A DNA stretch of 64,000 nucleotides, from positions 5,806,233 through 5,870,232 of the forward strand of contig NZ_CP076668.1 in the NCBI RefSeq assembly GCF_018968705.1, in the 5' to 3' direction. Position numbers and translations under genes: made by a program. Below the pieces are notes generated by a model, which was given only the letters and a program-made list of their open reading frames with translations, did no database searches and had not been told where the DNA came from. Origin of the DNA: Pseudomonas lijiangensis (GTDB taxonomy: Bacteria > Pseudomonadota > Gammaproteobacteria > Pseudomonadales > Pseudomonadaceae). Of the stretch, positions 35,448-43,170 are shown piece after piece; the first letter of the stretch is position 1, and each line of letters starts with the position of its first letter.

Positions 35448-36500
35448 TTACTGCAGCAGAGACAGCATCTGCTCAGGCATGGAGTTGGCTTGAGCCAATA
35501 CCGAAGTACCCGCCTGTTGCAGGATCTGCGCGCTGGTCATCGACGATACTTCTGTCGCGTAGTCCACGTCCTGGATACCCGAACGGGCGGAGGTCAGGTT
35601 GGTGGTGGTTGTCGAGATGTTGGTGATCGCCGAGTCGAAACGGTTCTGCACCGCACCGAGGTCCGAACGCATGGAGTCCACGGTATTCAGCGCACTGTCC
35701 AGCGTCGTCAGGGTACCGGTCGACTTCTTGGTAACCTCGTTTTCAGTGTCGATGCTGACGCTGGCCGTAGTCGTGGTGCCGCTGGTGGTCAGCGTGACCT
35801 CTGCCGCATAGGTTTTACCGTCTACGGTCAGGAAGTAATCGCCATCTGCGTCAACCGACAGGGTGCCGCCAGTCACGGTAGTACCGGACTTGTCGACATA
35901 GCTGGTGTTGGTAGCAGTGATCGCGGTACCCGAAGAATCAGTCAGGGTGGTCGCGGTCAGCGTGGTGTCATAACCGTTGACGTTGAAATCGCTCAGACCC
36001 AGGGTTTCAGCGTTGATTTCGCTCAGTTTGATGTCGATGGTTTCGCCATCGTTGGCACCGACCTGGATGGTGATGGTCTGGTCGGAAGCCAGTACGTCCA
36101 CGCCGTTGAACGCGGTCTGCTCGGAGATACGGTTGATCTCGTCCAGACGCTGGGTGATTTCATCCTGGATCGATTGCAGGTCGGACTGGGAGTTGGTGCC
36201 GTTGGCGGCCTGTACTGCCAGCTCACGAATACGCTGCAGGTTGTCGTTCACCTGGTCCAGCGCACCTTCAGTGGTCTGCGCCAGGGAAATACCGTCGCTG
36301 GCGTTGCTGCTTGCCTGTTCCAGACCGGTGATCTGAGAGCTCATGCGGTTGGCAATTGCCTGGCCGGCAGCGTCATCGGAGGCGCTGTTGATTTTCAGGC
36401 CAGAGGACAGGCGCTCGATGGAGGTGCTCAGGCTGTTCTCCGAAGAGTTCAGGTTCTGTTGAGCGATCATCGATGTGATGTTGGTATTGATAACTGACAT
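35448..36500 (-). CDS. fliC: Flagellin
   Basis: The filament subunit. The 350-residue protein has the conserved N-terminal D0/D1 helices (MSVINTNITSMIAQQNLNSS, SSGLKINSASDDAAGQAIAN) and C-terminal D1/D0 helices (SARSGIQDVDYATEVSSMTS, ending PEQMLSLLQ). The central part (about 165-260) is short and rich in Thr, Ser and Asp, giving many possible O-glycosylation sites. RBS AAGGAACTGCAAAA precedes the ATG. It has its own sigma-28 promoter and terminator, as expected for a highly expressed class 3 gene. Confidence 0.97.
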   Translation of the reverse strand: MSVINTNITSMIAQQNLNSSENSLSTSIERLSSGLKINSASDDAAGQAIANRMSSQITGLEQASSNASDGISLAQTTEGALDQVNDNLQRIRELAVQAANGTNSQSDLQSIQDEITQRLDEINRISEQTAFNGVDVLASDQTITIQVGANDGETIDIKLSEINAETLGLSDFNVNGYDTTLTATTLTDSSGTAITATNTSYVDKSGTTVTGGTLSVDADGDYFLTVDGKTYAAEVTLTTSGTTTTASVSIDTENEVTKKSTGTLTTLDSALNTVDSMRSDLGAVQNRFDSAITNISTTTTNLTSARSGIQDVDYATEVSSMTSAQILQQAGTSVLAQANSMPEQMLSLLQ

Positions 36501-36824
36501 TTTTGCAGTTCCTTCTCGTGGGTGAGGCGCTTATGACAAATCGGGAATATGGCGGCGCCCCTTGCTTTCAGCGCCGTTGCCGTACAGACATTCCGAACAT
36601 CGGCGCTGCGATAACCCACCTTTAGCGAGCCGTAAAAAATTTTTTGAGCATGTTTTCTCTCAGGGCTCCAGAGCCGTCAGCCTCTTTCGTAACGCAGATT
36701 TCGATAGGGAAAGTGGCTGTATTAACGACTTTGAAAACAGCACCTGCACGCTATAAAGCCTCCTTTCCTCTACCGTACCGGCGTCTTTTGCGCCGGTGCC
36801 GAGTGTTGTTTCCAGGAGTGCGGC
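36501..36824. other. Divergent fliC / second stator intergenic region
   Basis: This 324-base spacer contains the fliC sigma-28 promoter and leader. The leader side is AT-rich near 36630-36650. Towards the stator genes, ACCGGCG-TCTTTTG-CGCCGGT (36777-36797) forms a perfect seven-base-pair hairpin about 28 bases before the ATG. I find no clear sigma-28 promoter for the stator genes. No coding sequence seen. Confidence 0.6.
36597..36624 (-). promoter_or_regulatory. Sigma-28 promoter of fliC
   Basis: On the minus strand TAAAGGTG (36624-36617), a 12-base spacer, and GCCGATGT (36604-36597). The flagellin ATG is about 97 bases downstream, leaving a long untranslated leader as is common for flagellin genes. 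Confidence 0.88.
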
Positions 36825-37649
36825 ATGAACCCTTCAACTCTGATAGGCATGCTTGCCAGCCTTGTCTTGCTGGCCGTTCTATTGGTGTTCTCTGCACAGG
36901 ACCCCGGCTTGTTCGTCGATCTTCCAAGTCTGGGGATTGTGGTCGTCGGTACTTTCGCGGCGACCTTCATCAGCTATCCGCTGAGCGAAGTGCTGCGCAT
37001 CTTCAGCCTGATCAGGACCGTCATTCGCAACGAGCGCGAGTACGCTCAGGAAGATATCGACGAACTGGTCAGCCTGTCGCGACTGTGGATCGATGGAGAT
37101 CTACGCGCAGTGGAAGAGGAACTGGGCCGAGTGAAAAACCCCTTCCTGCGCTCAGGTGTGCAACTGGTGATCGACAAGACGCCAGAGGATGACATCGTCG
37201 AGTTATTGCAATGGCGCATTTCCCGTCTGCGCGCCAAGGAGCAGGCCGAAGCGCAACTGTTCCGGGTCATGGCCAGTTACGCACCGGCCTTCGGCATGCT
37301 GGGCACATTGGTGGGGCTGGTGAACCTCATGTTCGTACTCGGCGATGGCGACATGATCACCATCGGCCGACAAATGGCCGTCGGCCTCATGACCACCCTT
37401 TATGGCGTGCTGCTGGCCAACCTGGTGTTCAAGCCTGTCGCGGTCAAGCTGGAGCGACGCACCGAGCAACGAGTGGTGCTGATGAACATGGTCCTGCAGG
37501 GCATTTCCATGATGTCCAACAAGCGCAGCCCGGGCTTGATGCGCGAAACACTGAAATCATTCGTCGCTCAGCACCAGAACGAGCTGCGCGACGAACCTCC
37601 ACGTTCACGCCGCAAAGTGATAACACTCAGGGGCATACCAAAAGTATGA
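36825..37649 (+). CDS. Second MotA-type stator protein (LafT/PomA-like)
   Basis: A 274-residue MotA/ExbB-family protein with four membrane helices: first MNPSTLIGMLASLVLLAVLL, second LGIVVVGTFAATFISYPL, and the pair around YAPAFGMLGTLVGLVNLMF and MTTLYGVLLANLVFKPVAV. The cytoplasmic loop (IRNEREYAQEDIDELVSLSR) is much shorter in charged elements than in the MotA at 21513, and the general pattern is nearer to PomA/LafT or MotC proteins. It overlaps the next gene by four bases. Whether it uses protons or sodium cannot be told reliably. Confidence 0.88.
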   Translation: MNPSTLIGMLASLVLLAVLLVFSAQDPGLFVDLPSLGIVVVGTFAATFISYPLSEVLRIFSLIRTVIRNEREYAQEDIDELVSLSRLWIDGDLRAVEEELGRVKNPFLRSGVQLVIDKTPEDDIVELLQWRISRLRAKEQAEAQLFRVMASYAPAFGMLGTLVGLVNLMFVLGDGDMITIGRQMAVGLMTTLYGVLLANLVFKPVAVKLERRTEQRVVLMNMVLQGISMMSNKRSPGLMRETLKSFVAQHQNELRDEPPRSRRKVITLRGIPKV

Positions 37650-38563
37650 GGCCCGATAGCAGCGTCTCGGTGAACGGTCCAACCAGTCATCAGCACTTGC
37701 TGGCACGCCAGCGGGCTCTTGAGGTCGAGTTGATGCAGGCTCGCCAGAGTCAGCGTGGGCTCAAGCGCAAAAGTGCAGCCGCCGCAGCGGCCAGCGCCAC
37801 ACCTGTGGGCGAAGCCGAGAACGACTCATGGATGATGACGTATCTGGACATGATGACGCTGTTGCTGGTGGTGACCATGGCAATGCTGGCCATGGCAGGC
37901 AAAGGTCATAGCCACACTCAGAAAACCGACGGCGACCTCAGCCCGTTGATGAGTGCGAAAAACCTGACTCAAGTCCAACAGCCGGATCAGCCGGGCAAGT
38001 TGCTGCTCGTGCCAAAGACTGAAATACCTGCCGAGCCGGAGCCCGTTGTCGAGCCTGTCGCAACCTCAGCCCCAACAGAAGTCATCACAGAAACCGCTGC
38101 AATCGAACCGCCTCCACCTGCCGCTCCTGCGCCCAGTGTCGATGACCTGCTCAAGGAGCTGCCTCTGGACAAGCTGGGCGATGACATTGAGGTGGTCACC
38201 AACGAAAGCACCATCAGCTTTCGCATCAACAGTGAAATCCTCTTCCCTTCCGGACAGTCCGATCTCAACCTGGGCGGCCTGAAGGTTCTGCAACATCTGA
38301 TTCCAGTGCTCGAAAGCGTCTCGCACAAAGTCATCGTGACAGGTCACACCGATACTCAGGACATCCGCAGTTCCCGCTTCCCTTCCAACTGGGAACTCTC
38401 CAGCGCCCGCGCAGGCAGCGTCGTGCGTTACCTGCAGAGCAACGGTATCAAAGGCAATCGGCTTGCAGCCGTGGGATACGCAGACACCCAGCCCCTGGGC
38501 GATAACCATACAGCCCGGGGACGTGCGAGTAATCGTCGGGTGGAACTGGTTCTGGAACGCTGA
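37646..38563 (+). CDS. Second MotB-type stator protein (LafU/MotD-like)
   Basis: ATG 37646 overlaps the preceding stop (ATGA). The 305-residue product has a long polar N-terminus (about 50 residues), one membrane helix containing the ion-binding Asp (WMMTYLDMMTLLLVVTMAML), a Pro/Glu/Thr-rich linker and a C-terminal OmpA-like peptidoglycan-binding domain (VIVTGHTDTQDIRSSRFPSN, LSSARAGSVVRYL, NRRVELVLER). The RFPSNWELS motif is common in MotB/MotD of Pseudomonas. With the upstream gene it forms a complete second stator unit. Confidence 0.88.
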   Translation: MRPDSSVSVNGPTSHQHLLARQRALEVELMQARQSQRGLKRKSAAAAAASATPVGEAENDSWMMTYLDMMTLLLVVTMAMLAMAGKGHSHTQKTDGDLSPLMSAKNLTQVQQPDQPGKLLLVPKTEIPAEPEPVVEPVATSAPTEVITETAAIEPPPPAAPAPSVDDLLKELPLDKLGDDIEVVTNESTISFRINSEILFPSGQSDLNLGGLKVLQHLIPVLESVSHKVIVTGHTDTQDIRSSRFPSNWELSSARAGSVVRYLQSNGIKGNRLAAVGYADTQPLGDNHTARGRASNRRVELVLER

Positions 38564-38570
38564 GGATAAA

Positions 38571-38631
38571 GTTATCCACAGCGCTCGACCGGGTCGATCA
38601 ACACATTGCGTGCCGGCGCTATGTGGATAAC
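38571..38631. terminator. Inverted repeat between convergent stator and cyclase genes, with facing DnaA-box sequences
   Basis: GTTATCCACAGCGC (38571-38584) is repeated inversely as GCGCTATGTGGATAAC (38616-38631), allowing a long-looped hairpin between two convergent genes. Each arm contains a perfect DnaA-box nonamer (TTATCCACA / TGTGGATAA). The second arm overlaps the end of the cyclase gene. Confidence 0.5.
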
Positions 38632-40295
38632 AGCTGATCGCTCACGCCGGCATTGCAGACAACCCGATTCCTGCCTGACAGCTTCGCCTGATAGAGCTGC
38701 TGGTCGGCCCGCTTGATAAGGGCTGTCGAGTTGGCATCGGTTGACTCGGCCAGACCGATACCGATGCTGACAGTCACCTGCCCGACCAGGGAGAAGTCGG
38801 CATCTGCAATGGTGGCGCGGATCTTCTCGGCCACGATTTCCGGGCTGCGCAGATTGTCGAACTCCGGCAACAGCACTGCGAACTCCTCACCGCCATAACG
38901 GGCAACGAAATCGGTGGAGCGGGTGTTCTGCTCGATGAGTTGAGCCAGTTGGTAGAGGACTTCATCGCCAATGGCATGACCATAGGTGTCATTGATGCGC
39001 TTGAAGTGGTCGGCATCGATGAACAACAAGGCGAACGGGCGTCCGGTGCGTTCAAAGCGCTGGCTGCATTCGATCAGTTTTTCATCGAACATGCGTCGGT
39101 TATACACACCCGTCAGCGCATCGTGAGTGGCCAGTTTCAACAGTTCGGCATTGGCCTCGGTAAGAGCCGCTGTTCGTTGTGCAACCGTGACTTCCAGTGA
39201 GCTGTTGGCATCCTGCAGTTCGCGCTCCTTGCCCAGCAGCGATTGCGTCATGTTCTGTATCGACTGGCCGAGCTGGGCAATTTCCAGCACCGGATGGCTC
39301 AGCGGGAAGCTCACGCCGGGCTGCTGGTCCTGTACCTGCCTGGCTGACTTGGCCAGTTGCTCGATCGGACGACTGAGGTACAACGCCAGATAGTAGGCCG
39401 CCAGACCAAATGCGATGGCGGCAATGACACCCAACCCCAACAAACGGTAGAAAAGGCTATGCGCAGGTTGCAGCGCCTGAGCCAGAGGCTGACGAACCGC
39501 GACATACCAGGCCAGCCCTGAAATCGTCGGGGTCGGTACTTTCACAACACTGGTCAGGAAATCATCGCCCACGAACCATCCCGGCTGCGGTGACTGAAGC
39601 AGTTCCGGATGTTTTTCCCCCAGACGCTGCTGTGGATAAAGAACATCGCCCGCCTGATCGACGATCAGCACTTCGGTATTGGTCAGCATGCCTTCGCGCA
39701 GAACGGCCGCCTCGACAATCCTGGCCATCCAGCTCCAGTGGGCATGCGCGCTCAGCACGCCGATGACATTCCCCTCGGCATTGCGGATGGGCGTGGCGAA
39801 GTCGATGAAACGTACAGGCTCGCCGCTGGGATTGGGCAACAACCTGGCCAGCAGGACGGCCTCATGAGGATCGCCAGTGTAGGAACCTTGCAAACCCGCC
39901 TTGAACCAAGGACGTTCCTTGACCGACTGATTGACCAGCACACCATTCACAGCCTGCCGCACCCGACCGTCCGTATCGGCAACCCCCATCCAGGCATATT
40001 CGGAATGGGACTGACTGCGCAGTTCCATCGACCGAAGGATGGCCGGATCGTCCAGATCGCCGCTCATCAGATGACTTTCCTGGCTGAGCAGGTGCATTTC
40101 CAGTTGCCGCTCATAGAGCTGCGCACCCAGCAATGCGGCGGCCGATTTGGCTGTGCTCAATGACGTATGAGCACTCGCCTGCTTCATCTGTCCAGTTGCG
40201 ATATGACCGACGTAGAAGCCGACACTCACGAGCGTAAATAACGACAAGCCCGCACACCATAAGGTCAGGTGGCTACGAAGACTGGCTTTGATCAT
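38619..40295 (-). CDS. Membrane diguanylate cyclase with periplasmic sensor
   Basis: Makes cyclic di-GMP from two GTP. The 558-residue protein has a membrane helix at about 12-30, a periplasmic ligand-binding region (about 35-275) of Cache type (YAWMGVADTDGRVRQAVNG and IGVLSAHAHWSWMARIVEA), a second helix (LGVIAAIAFGLAAYYLALYL), a HAMP-like linker, a short coiled coil and a GGDEF domain (about 395-550). The active site reads GGEEF, a functional variant, and the inhibitory I-site RSTD lies five residues before it, so product inhibition is expected. It ends convergently with the second stator genes, which may hint at motility control. Confidence 0.9.
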   Translation of the reverse strand: MIKASLRSHLTLWCAGLSLFTLVSVGFYVGHIATGQMKQASAHTSLSTAKSAAALLGAQLYERQLEMHLLSQESHLMSGDLDDPAILRSMELRSQSHSEYAWMGVADTDGRVRQAVNGVLVNQSVKERPWFKAGLQGSYTGDPHEAVLLARLLPNPSGEPVRFIDFATPIRNAEGNVIGVLSAHAHWSWMARIVEAAVLREGMLTNTEVLIVDQAGDVLYPQQRLGEKHPELLQSPQPGWFVGDDFLTSVVKVPTPTISGLAWYVAVRQPLAQALQPAHSLFYRLLGLGVIAAIAFGLAAYYLALYLSRPIEQLAKSARQVQDQQPGVSFPLSHPVLEIAQLGQSIQNMTQSLLGKERELQDANSSLEVTVAQRTAALTEANAELLKLATHDALTGVYNRRMFDEKLIECSQRFERTGRPFALLFIDADHFKRINDTYGHAIGDEVLYQLAQLIEQNTRSTDFVARYGGEEFAVLLPEFDNLRSPEIVAEKIRATIADADFSLVGQVTVSIGIGLAESTDANSTALIKRADQQLYQAKLSGRNRVVCNAGVSDQLLST

Positions 40296-40732
40296 GAGTG
40301 GGCATCTGATTGTGAGAATAGTGGCACTTTATGCCGAATATGACGGTTAAAGGGCAAGGAAAAGTTTTGGCTGAAGTTGCCTTCAGAAAACAGTTTCAGG
40401 GTCTTAAATACAGCAAGCCTTGAAGACTTGATAAAGACGCGTGGAACCCGGGCCATAAAAAGGCCTTACCTGACGTTTCGATGAATCAGGATCGGGGGAT
40501 CGCAGGATGCGACATTCCCCCCCATCAGGCGAACCTTGGCCATGGCTTGCGGCACGTTTACGGCGAACTCGTACGGCGCGGCGTACTGGCACGCATGCTT
40601 GGCATCCGCTGGGTCAGCGAAGATCGGACCGGTGCTACGCAACGGCCCTGTAACACCCTGGATTGATCGGGCTTGCCAAAGACTTAACATTCTCCGTCCA
40701 AGCGATACCCACTGCACATACCTCTCCAGCTT
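40296..40732. other. Gene-poor stretch upstream of the cyclase
   Basis: 437 bases between two minus-strand genes. The first 100 bases upstream of the cyclase are moderately AT-rich and should hold its promoter, which I could not pinpoint. The rest contains the doubtful small frame described separately. No RNA gene or repeat recognised. Confidence 0.5.
40466..40717 (-). pseudogene. Doubtful short reading frame, possibly a gene remnant
   Basis: An 83-codon frame in GC-rich sequence unlike the AT-richer flanks. The segment ADPADAKHACQYAAPYEFAV followed by NVPQAMAKVRLMGG looks protein-like, while both ends look random. No start with a ribosome binding site is evident. It might be a fragment of a decayed gene; I do not recognise the family. 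Confidence 0.25.
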
Positions 40733-42637
40733 TTACACAACAAACTTACTCACCAACCCCTGCAGATGCACACCCAAACGCGCCAGCTCAACGCTTGACG
40801 CTGCTGTCTGTTCACTGGCGGAAGCGGTCTGTTCAGAGATGTCCCTCACACTGAGGACACTGCGGTTAATTTCTTCGGCCACCGCGCTTTGCTCTTCGGC
40901 AGAAGCGGCGATTTGCTGGTTCATTGATTCGATGGTGGAAATTGAGCGACTGATATTGCCGATCGAAGCCCCTGCATCCCGCGCCAGCTCCACGCTGTTG
41001 TCAGTCAGTAGGCGACTGTTTTCCAGGGTGGTCGCAACCTGTGCGGTTCGGCTGTGCAGACCACCAATCAATGTCGCAATTTCTTCGGTCGACTCCTGGG
41101 TGCGCTGCGCAAGACTTCTCACCTCATCCGCAACAACCGCAAAACCTCGTCCGGCTTCGCCAGCGCGCGCGGCTTCAATGGCGGCATTGAGTGCCAGCAA
41201 GTTGGTTTGCTCGGCAACAGCCTTGATAACGTCAAGCACGCCGCCGATCTTGTTGCTCTCTTGCTTGAGCTCATCCATGGCGGTTTTCGAATGACCCACT
41301 TCAGTTGCGAGCTTTTCGATCTGAAGCACTGCCTTGGCCACAACTGCATCGCCATCGCGGGCCTCTTTAGAGGCGCTGACTGCCGCATCTGACGCCTGCT
41401 CTGCGTTCCTCGCAACTTCCTGAACAGTGGCCGCCATTTCATTCATGGCTGTTGCGACCTGATCAGTTTCGGTCCGCTGGCTATTGACCCCCGCGCTGGT
41501 CTGCTCGGTCACTGCCGACAACTGTTCGGCAGCGCTCGCGATCTGAGTGACGCTATCACGCAGACCACCAATCAATTGCCGCAGGTTTGTGGTCATTCTG
41601 TGCATGCTGGTTTGCAGCAGGCCAAGTTCGTCTCGTCTTACCGTCACCTCGCTGTAGGTCAGATCACCGTTTGCTACCCGATCAGCCAATTGCAGCGCTT
41701 CGCGAAGCGGACCCACGATGAGGCGGGTGATGACCCATGCAGCCAATGCGCTGATGATGAGCGCGATACTAAGCCAGATGATCAACATCTTGTTGGCTTG
41801 ACCAACATCCTCAATACGCAGCGAAACCTGGTTTTGTGCCAACTGATCGGCGGAACTCAGCAGAACTTCGATGGTTTTCGTGATACCCGCCTGACCCTGG
41901 TTGATCGCGATCTGTGCTTCCGAAAACTGAGCGATGGCGGCCTGGTATTTACTCAGTGGAGCCTGGAGGCCTTTGATGGCATCAGGTTGAAATCCAGCGG
42001 CTTGCAGGGATTGAGTGTTGTTTACAACCGCGGCGATTGAAGCGATCGCCAGCGGCTGCGCGTCAGGCTTGAGGGTGTAAGTGTACCCACGTACATCAAA
42101 GCGCATTTTCTGAAAGAGCGCCTGCGCCTGCCTGATTGCATCTTGCTGTGCGGGCGTGCCTTCTGGCGAATAGGCGAGGGCGTCGAGGCGTTGCAGCGCC
42201 TCCGATGCATCGTCGCTGTTGCTGCCCAATACGGCTCGACTGGTTTCGCGGGCGTGGGTCGCATTGATGACGTCGTTGTAAAAACCCTTGTAGACCGTCA
42301 TCGCGGCCGTCGCGCTTTTTACATGAGGGATATTGATCTCGGAATCCAGTATTTGGCGCAAATAAGCCAAATGACTGTCCAGATTGTCATACGCCTTCAG
42401 CCAGGTGGCAGCGTTGGCGTCGTCAGAATTCTGGGCGTAGACCAGCCGGGCGATGCGCATGTCCCGCGTCAGCGTTGTGAGCTTCGCGATGTCAGACACG
42501 CGCTCACTCCGCTCGCTGAGTGAGGAGATTCCTCTCCAACCCGTGAGGGCAATAAGCACAGTAAATATTATTACCAGGGTGAAACCGAGTACGAGCTTTG
42601 ACCTGACGGTCATATTGATCAATATATTATTTAACAT
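40733..42637 (-). CDS. Methyl-accepting chemotaxis protein
   Basis: A 634-residue membrane chemoreceptor. Membrane helix 1 lies at about 12-32, then a long all-helical periplasmic domain (about 35-285) of the size and style of helical-bimodular (HBM) sensors, helix 2 ([18 protein letters not shown]), a HAMP domain ([20 protein letters not shown]) and the signalling domain with the highly conserved hairpin tip ([40 protein letters not shown]). No C-terminal CheR pentapeptide. The ligand is unknown. A strong sigma-28 promoter ties it to the flagellar regulon. Confidence 0.93.
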   Translation of the reverse strand: MLNNILINMTVRSKLVLGFTLVIIFTVLIALTGWRGISSLSERSERVSDIAKLTTLTRDMRIARLVYAQNSDDANAATWLKAYDNLDSHLAYLRQILDSEINIPHVKSATAAMTVYKGFYNDVINATHARETSRAVLGSNSDDASEALQRLDALAYSPEGTPAQQDAIRQAQALFQKMRFDVRGYTYTLKPDAQPLAIASIAAVVNNTQSLQAAGFQPDAIKGLQAPLSKYQAAIAQFSEAQIAINQGQAGITKTIEVLLSSADQLAQNQVSLRIEDVGQANKMLIIWLSIALIISALAAWVITRLIVGPLREALQLADRVANGDLTYSEVTVRRDELGLLQTSMHRMTTNLRQLIGGLRDSVTQIASAAEQLSAVTEQTSAGVNSQRTETDQVATAMNEMAATVQEVARNAEQASDAAVSASKEARDGDAVVAKAVLQIEKLATEVGHSKTAMDELKQESNKIGGVLDVIKAVAEQTNLLALNAAIEAARAGEAGRGFAVVADEVRSLAQRTQESTEEIATLIGGLHSRTAQVATTLENSRLLTDNSVELARDAGASIGNISRSISTIESMNQQIAASAEEQSAVAEEINRSVLSVRDISEQTASASEQTAASSVELARLGVHLQGLVSKFVV

Positions 42638-42705
42638 AGAGCCCTCTGAAAGTTATAGGTAGTCACATAGGAGAGGGCTACTCCATGCCATTCCTAACCC
42701 CATAA

Positions 42706-42732
42706 ATTTCGGCCACCCGCAAATAAACTTTA
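42706..42732 (-). promoter_or_regulatory. Sigma-28 promoter of the chemoreceptor gene
   Basis: On the minus strand TAAAGTTT (42732-42725), an exact -35 consensus, an 11-base spacer, and GCCGAAAT (42713-42706). The chemoreceptor ATG is about 69 bases downstream. Confidence 0.85.
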
Positions 42733-43079
42733 GCGAAAAAGTATCTTTCCAAGATGCTATCGAACTCATAATTTATTTTAATCGACGAAACTTATCCCGG
42801 ATAAAAAAGTTCAACTTATTTGCCATTTTTTTATAAGTCCATAGGAGCAAGTTCCACCGTCTATGGCAGCATCTCTAAAAAGGATCCTCATCAGCCTCTG
42901 AGGGTGCTCAATCGTGAGAGAAATCACTGATCGGAGGCAAACCGAGGGTTTGATCCCCGGTCACTTCCGACAGTTTTAATTCTCTAAAACCACTGCTGTG
43001 GGATCTGCAGGACAGCAGATCAACGGAGGAAAGCGTGTCTGTTGATAACTTTGAGACTGCTTTTGGTGGAGACGCGAAT

Positions 43080-43111
43080 GGCAAGAAGGAGCAGTGATGC
43101 TCCTTCTTGCC
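43080..43111 (-). terminator. Hairpin downstream of glmS
   Basis: GGCAAGAAGGAGCA and TGCTCCTTCTTGCC form a perfect 14-base-pair stem around a four-base loop, 23 bases after the glmS stop. No long U run follows, so termination may be partial. Confidence 0.75.
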
Positions 43112-43170
43112 AAAACTTACACCTGTGAATAACTCACTCCACAGTAACGGATTTGGCCAGATTCCGAGGC
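43100..43170 (-). other. Predicted attTn7 site at the 3' end of glmS
   Basis: In bacteria generally TnsD binds the conserved end of glmS and Tn7 inserts about 25 bases downstream. Here the end codes for [11 protein letters not shown] and the expected insertion point is near 43109, inside the hairpin. The site looks unoccupied. Position is derived from the known rule, not from a visible transposon. Confidence 0.5.

Larger units (their letters stand above)
42638..43133. other. Gene-poor, AT-rich spacer between chemoreceptor gene and glmS
   Basis: 496 bases without a supported gene. The part next to the chemoreceptor (to about 42850) is clearly AT-rich and holds its promoter; the rest up to 43079 is of mixed composition with no open frame of coding character; 43080-43111 is the hairpin after glmS. 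This is the usual landing zone of Tn7-like elements, but I see no transposon end. Confidence 0.6.

Noticed and set aside
36640..36760. A sigma-28 promoter for the second stator genes
   Set aside because: TTCGATAG at about 36694 resembles a -10 box, but no -35 with proper spacing is present.
1..38563. The flagellar cluster as a wholly undescribed system
   Set aside because: FlhDC-governed flagella are known in Azotobacter vinelandii and as a second flagellum in P. fluorescens F113; only particular components look new.
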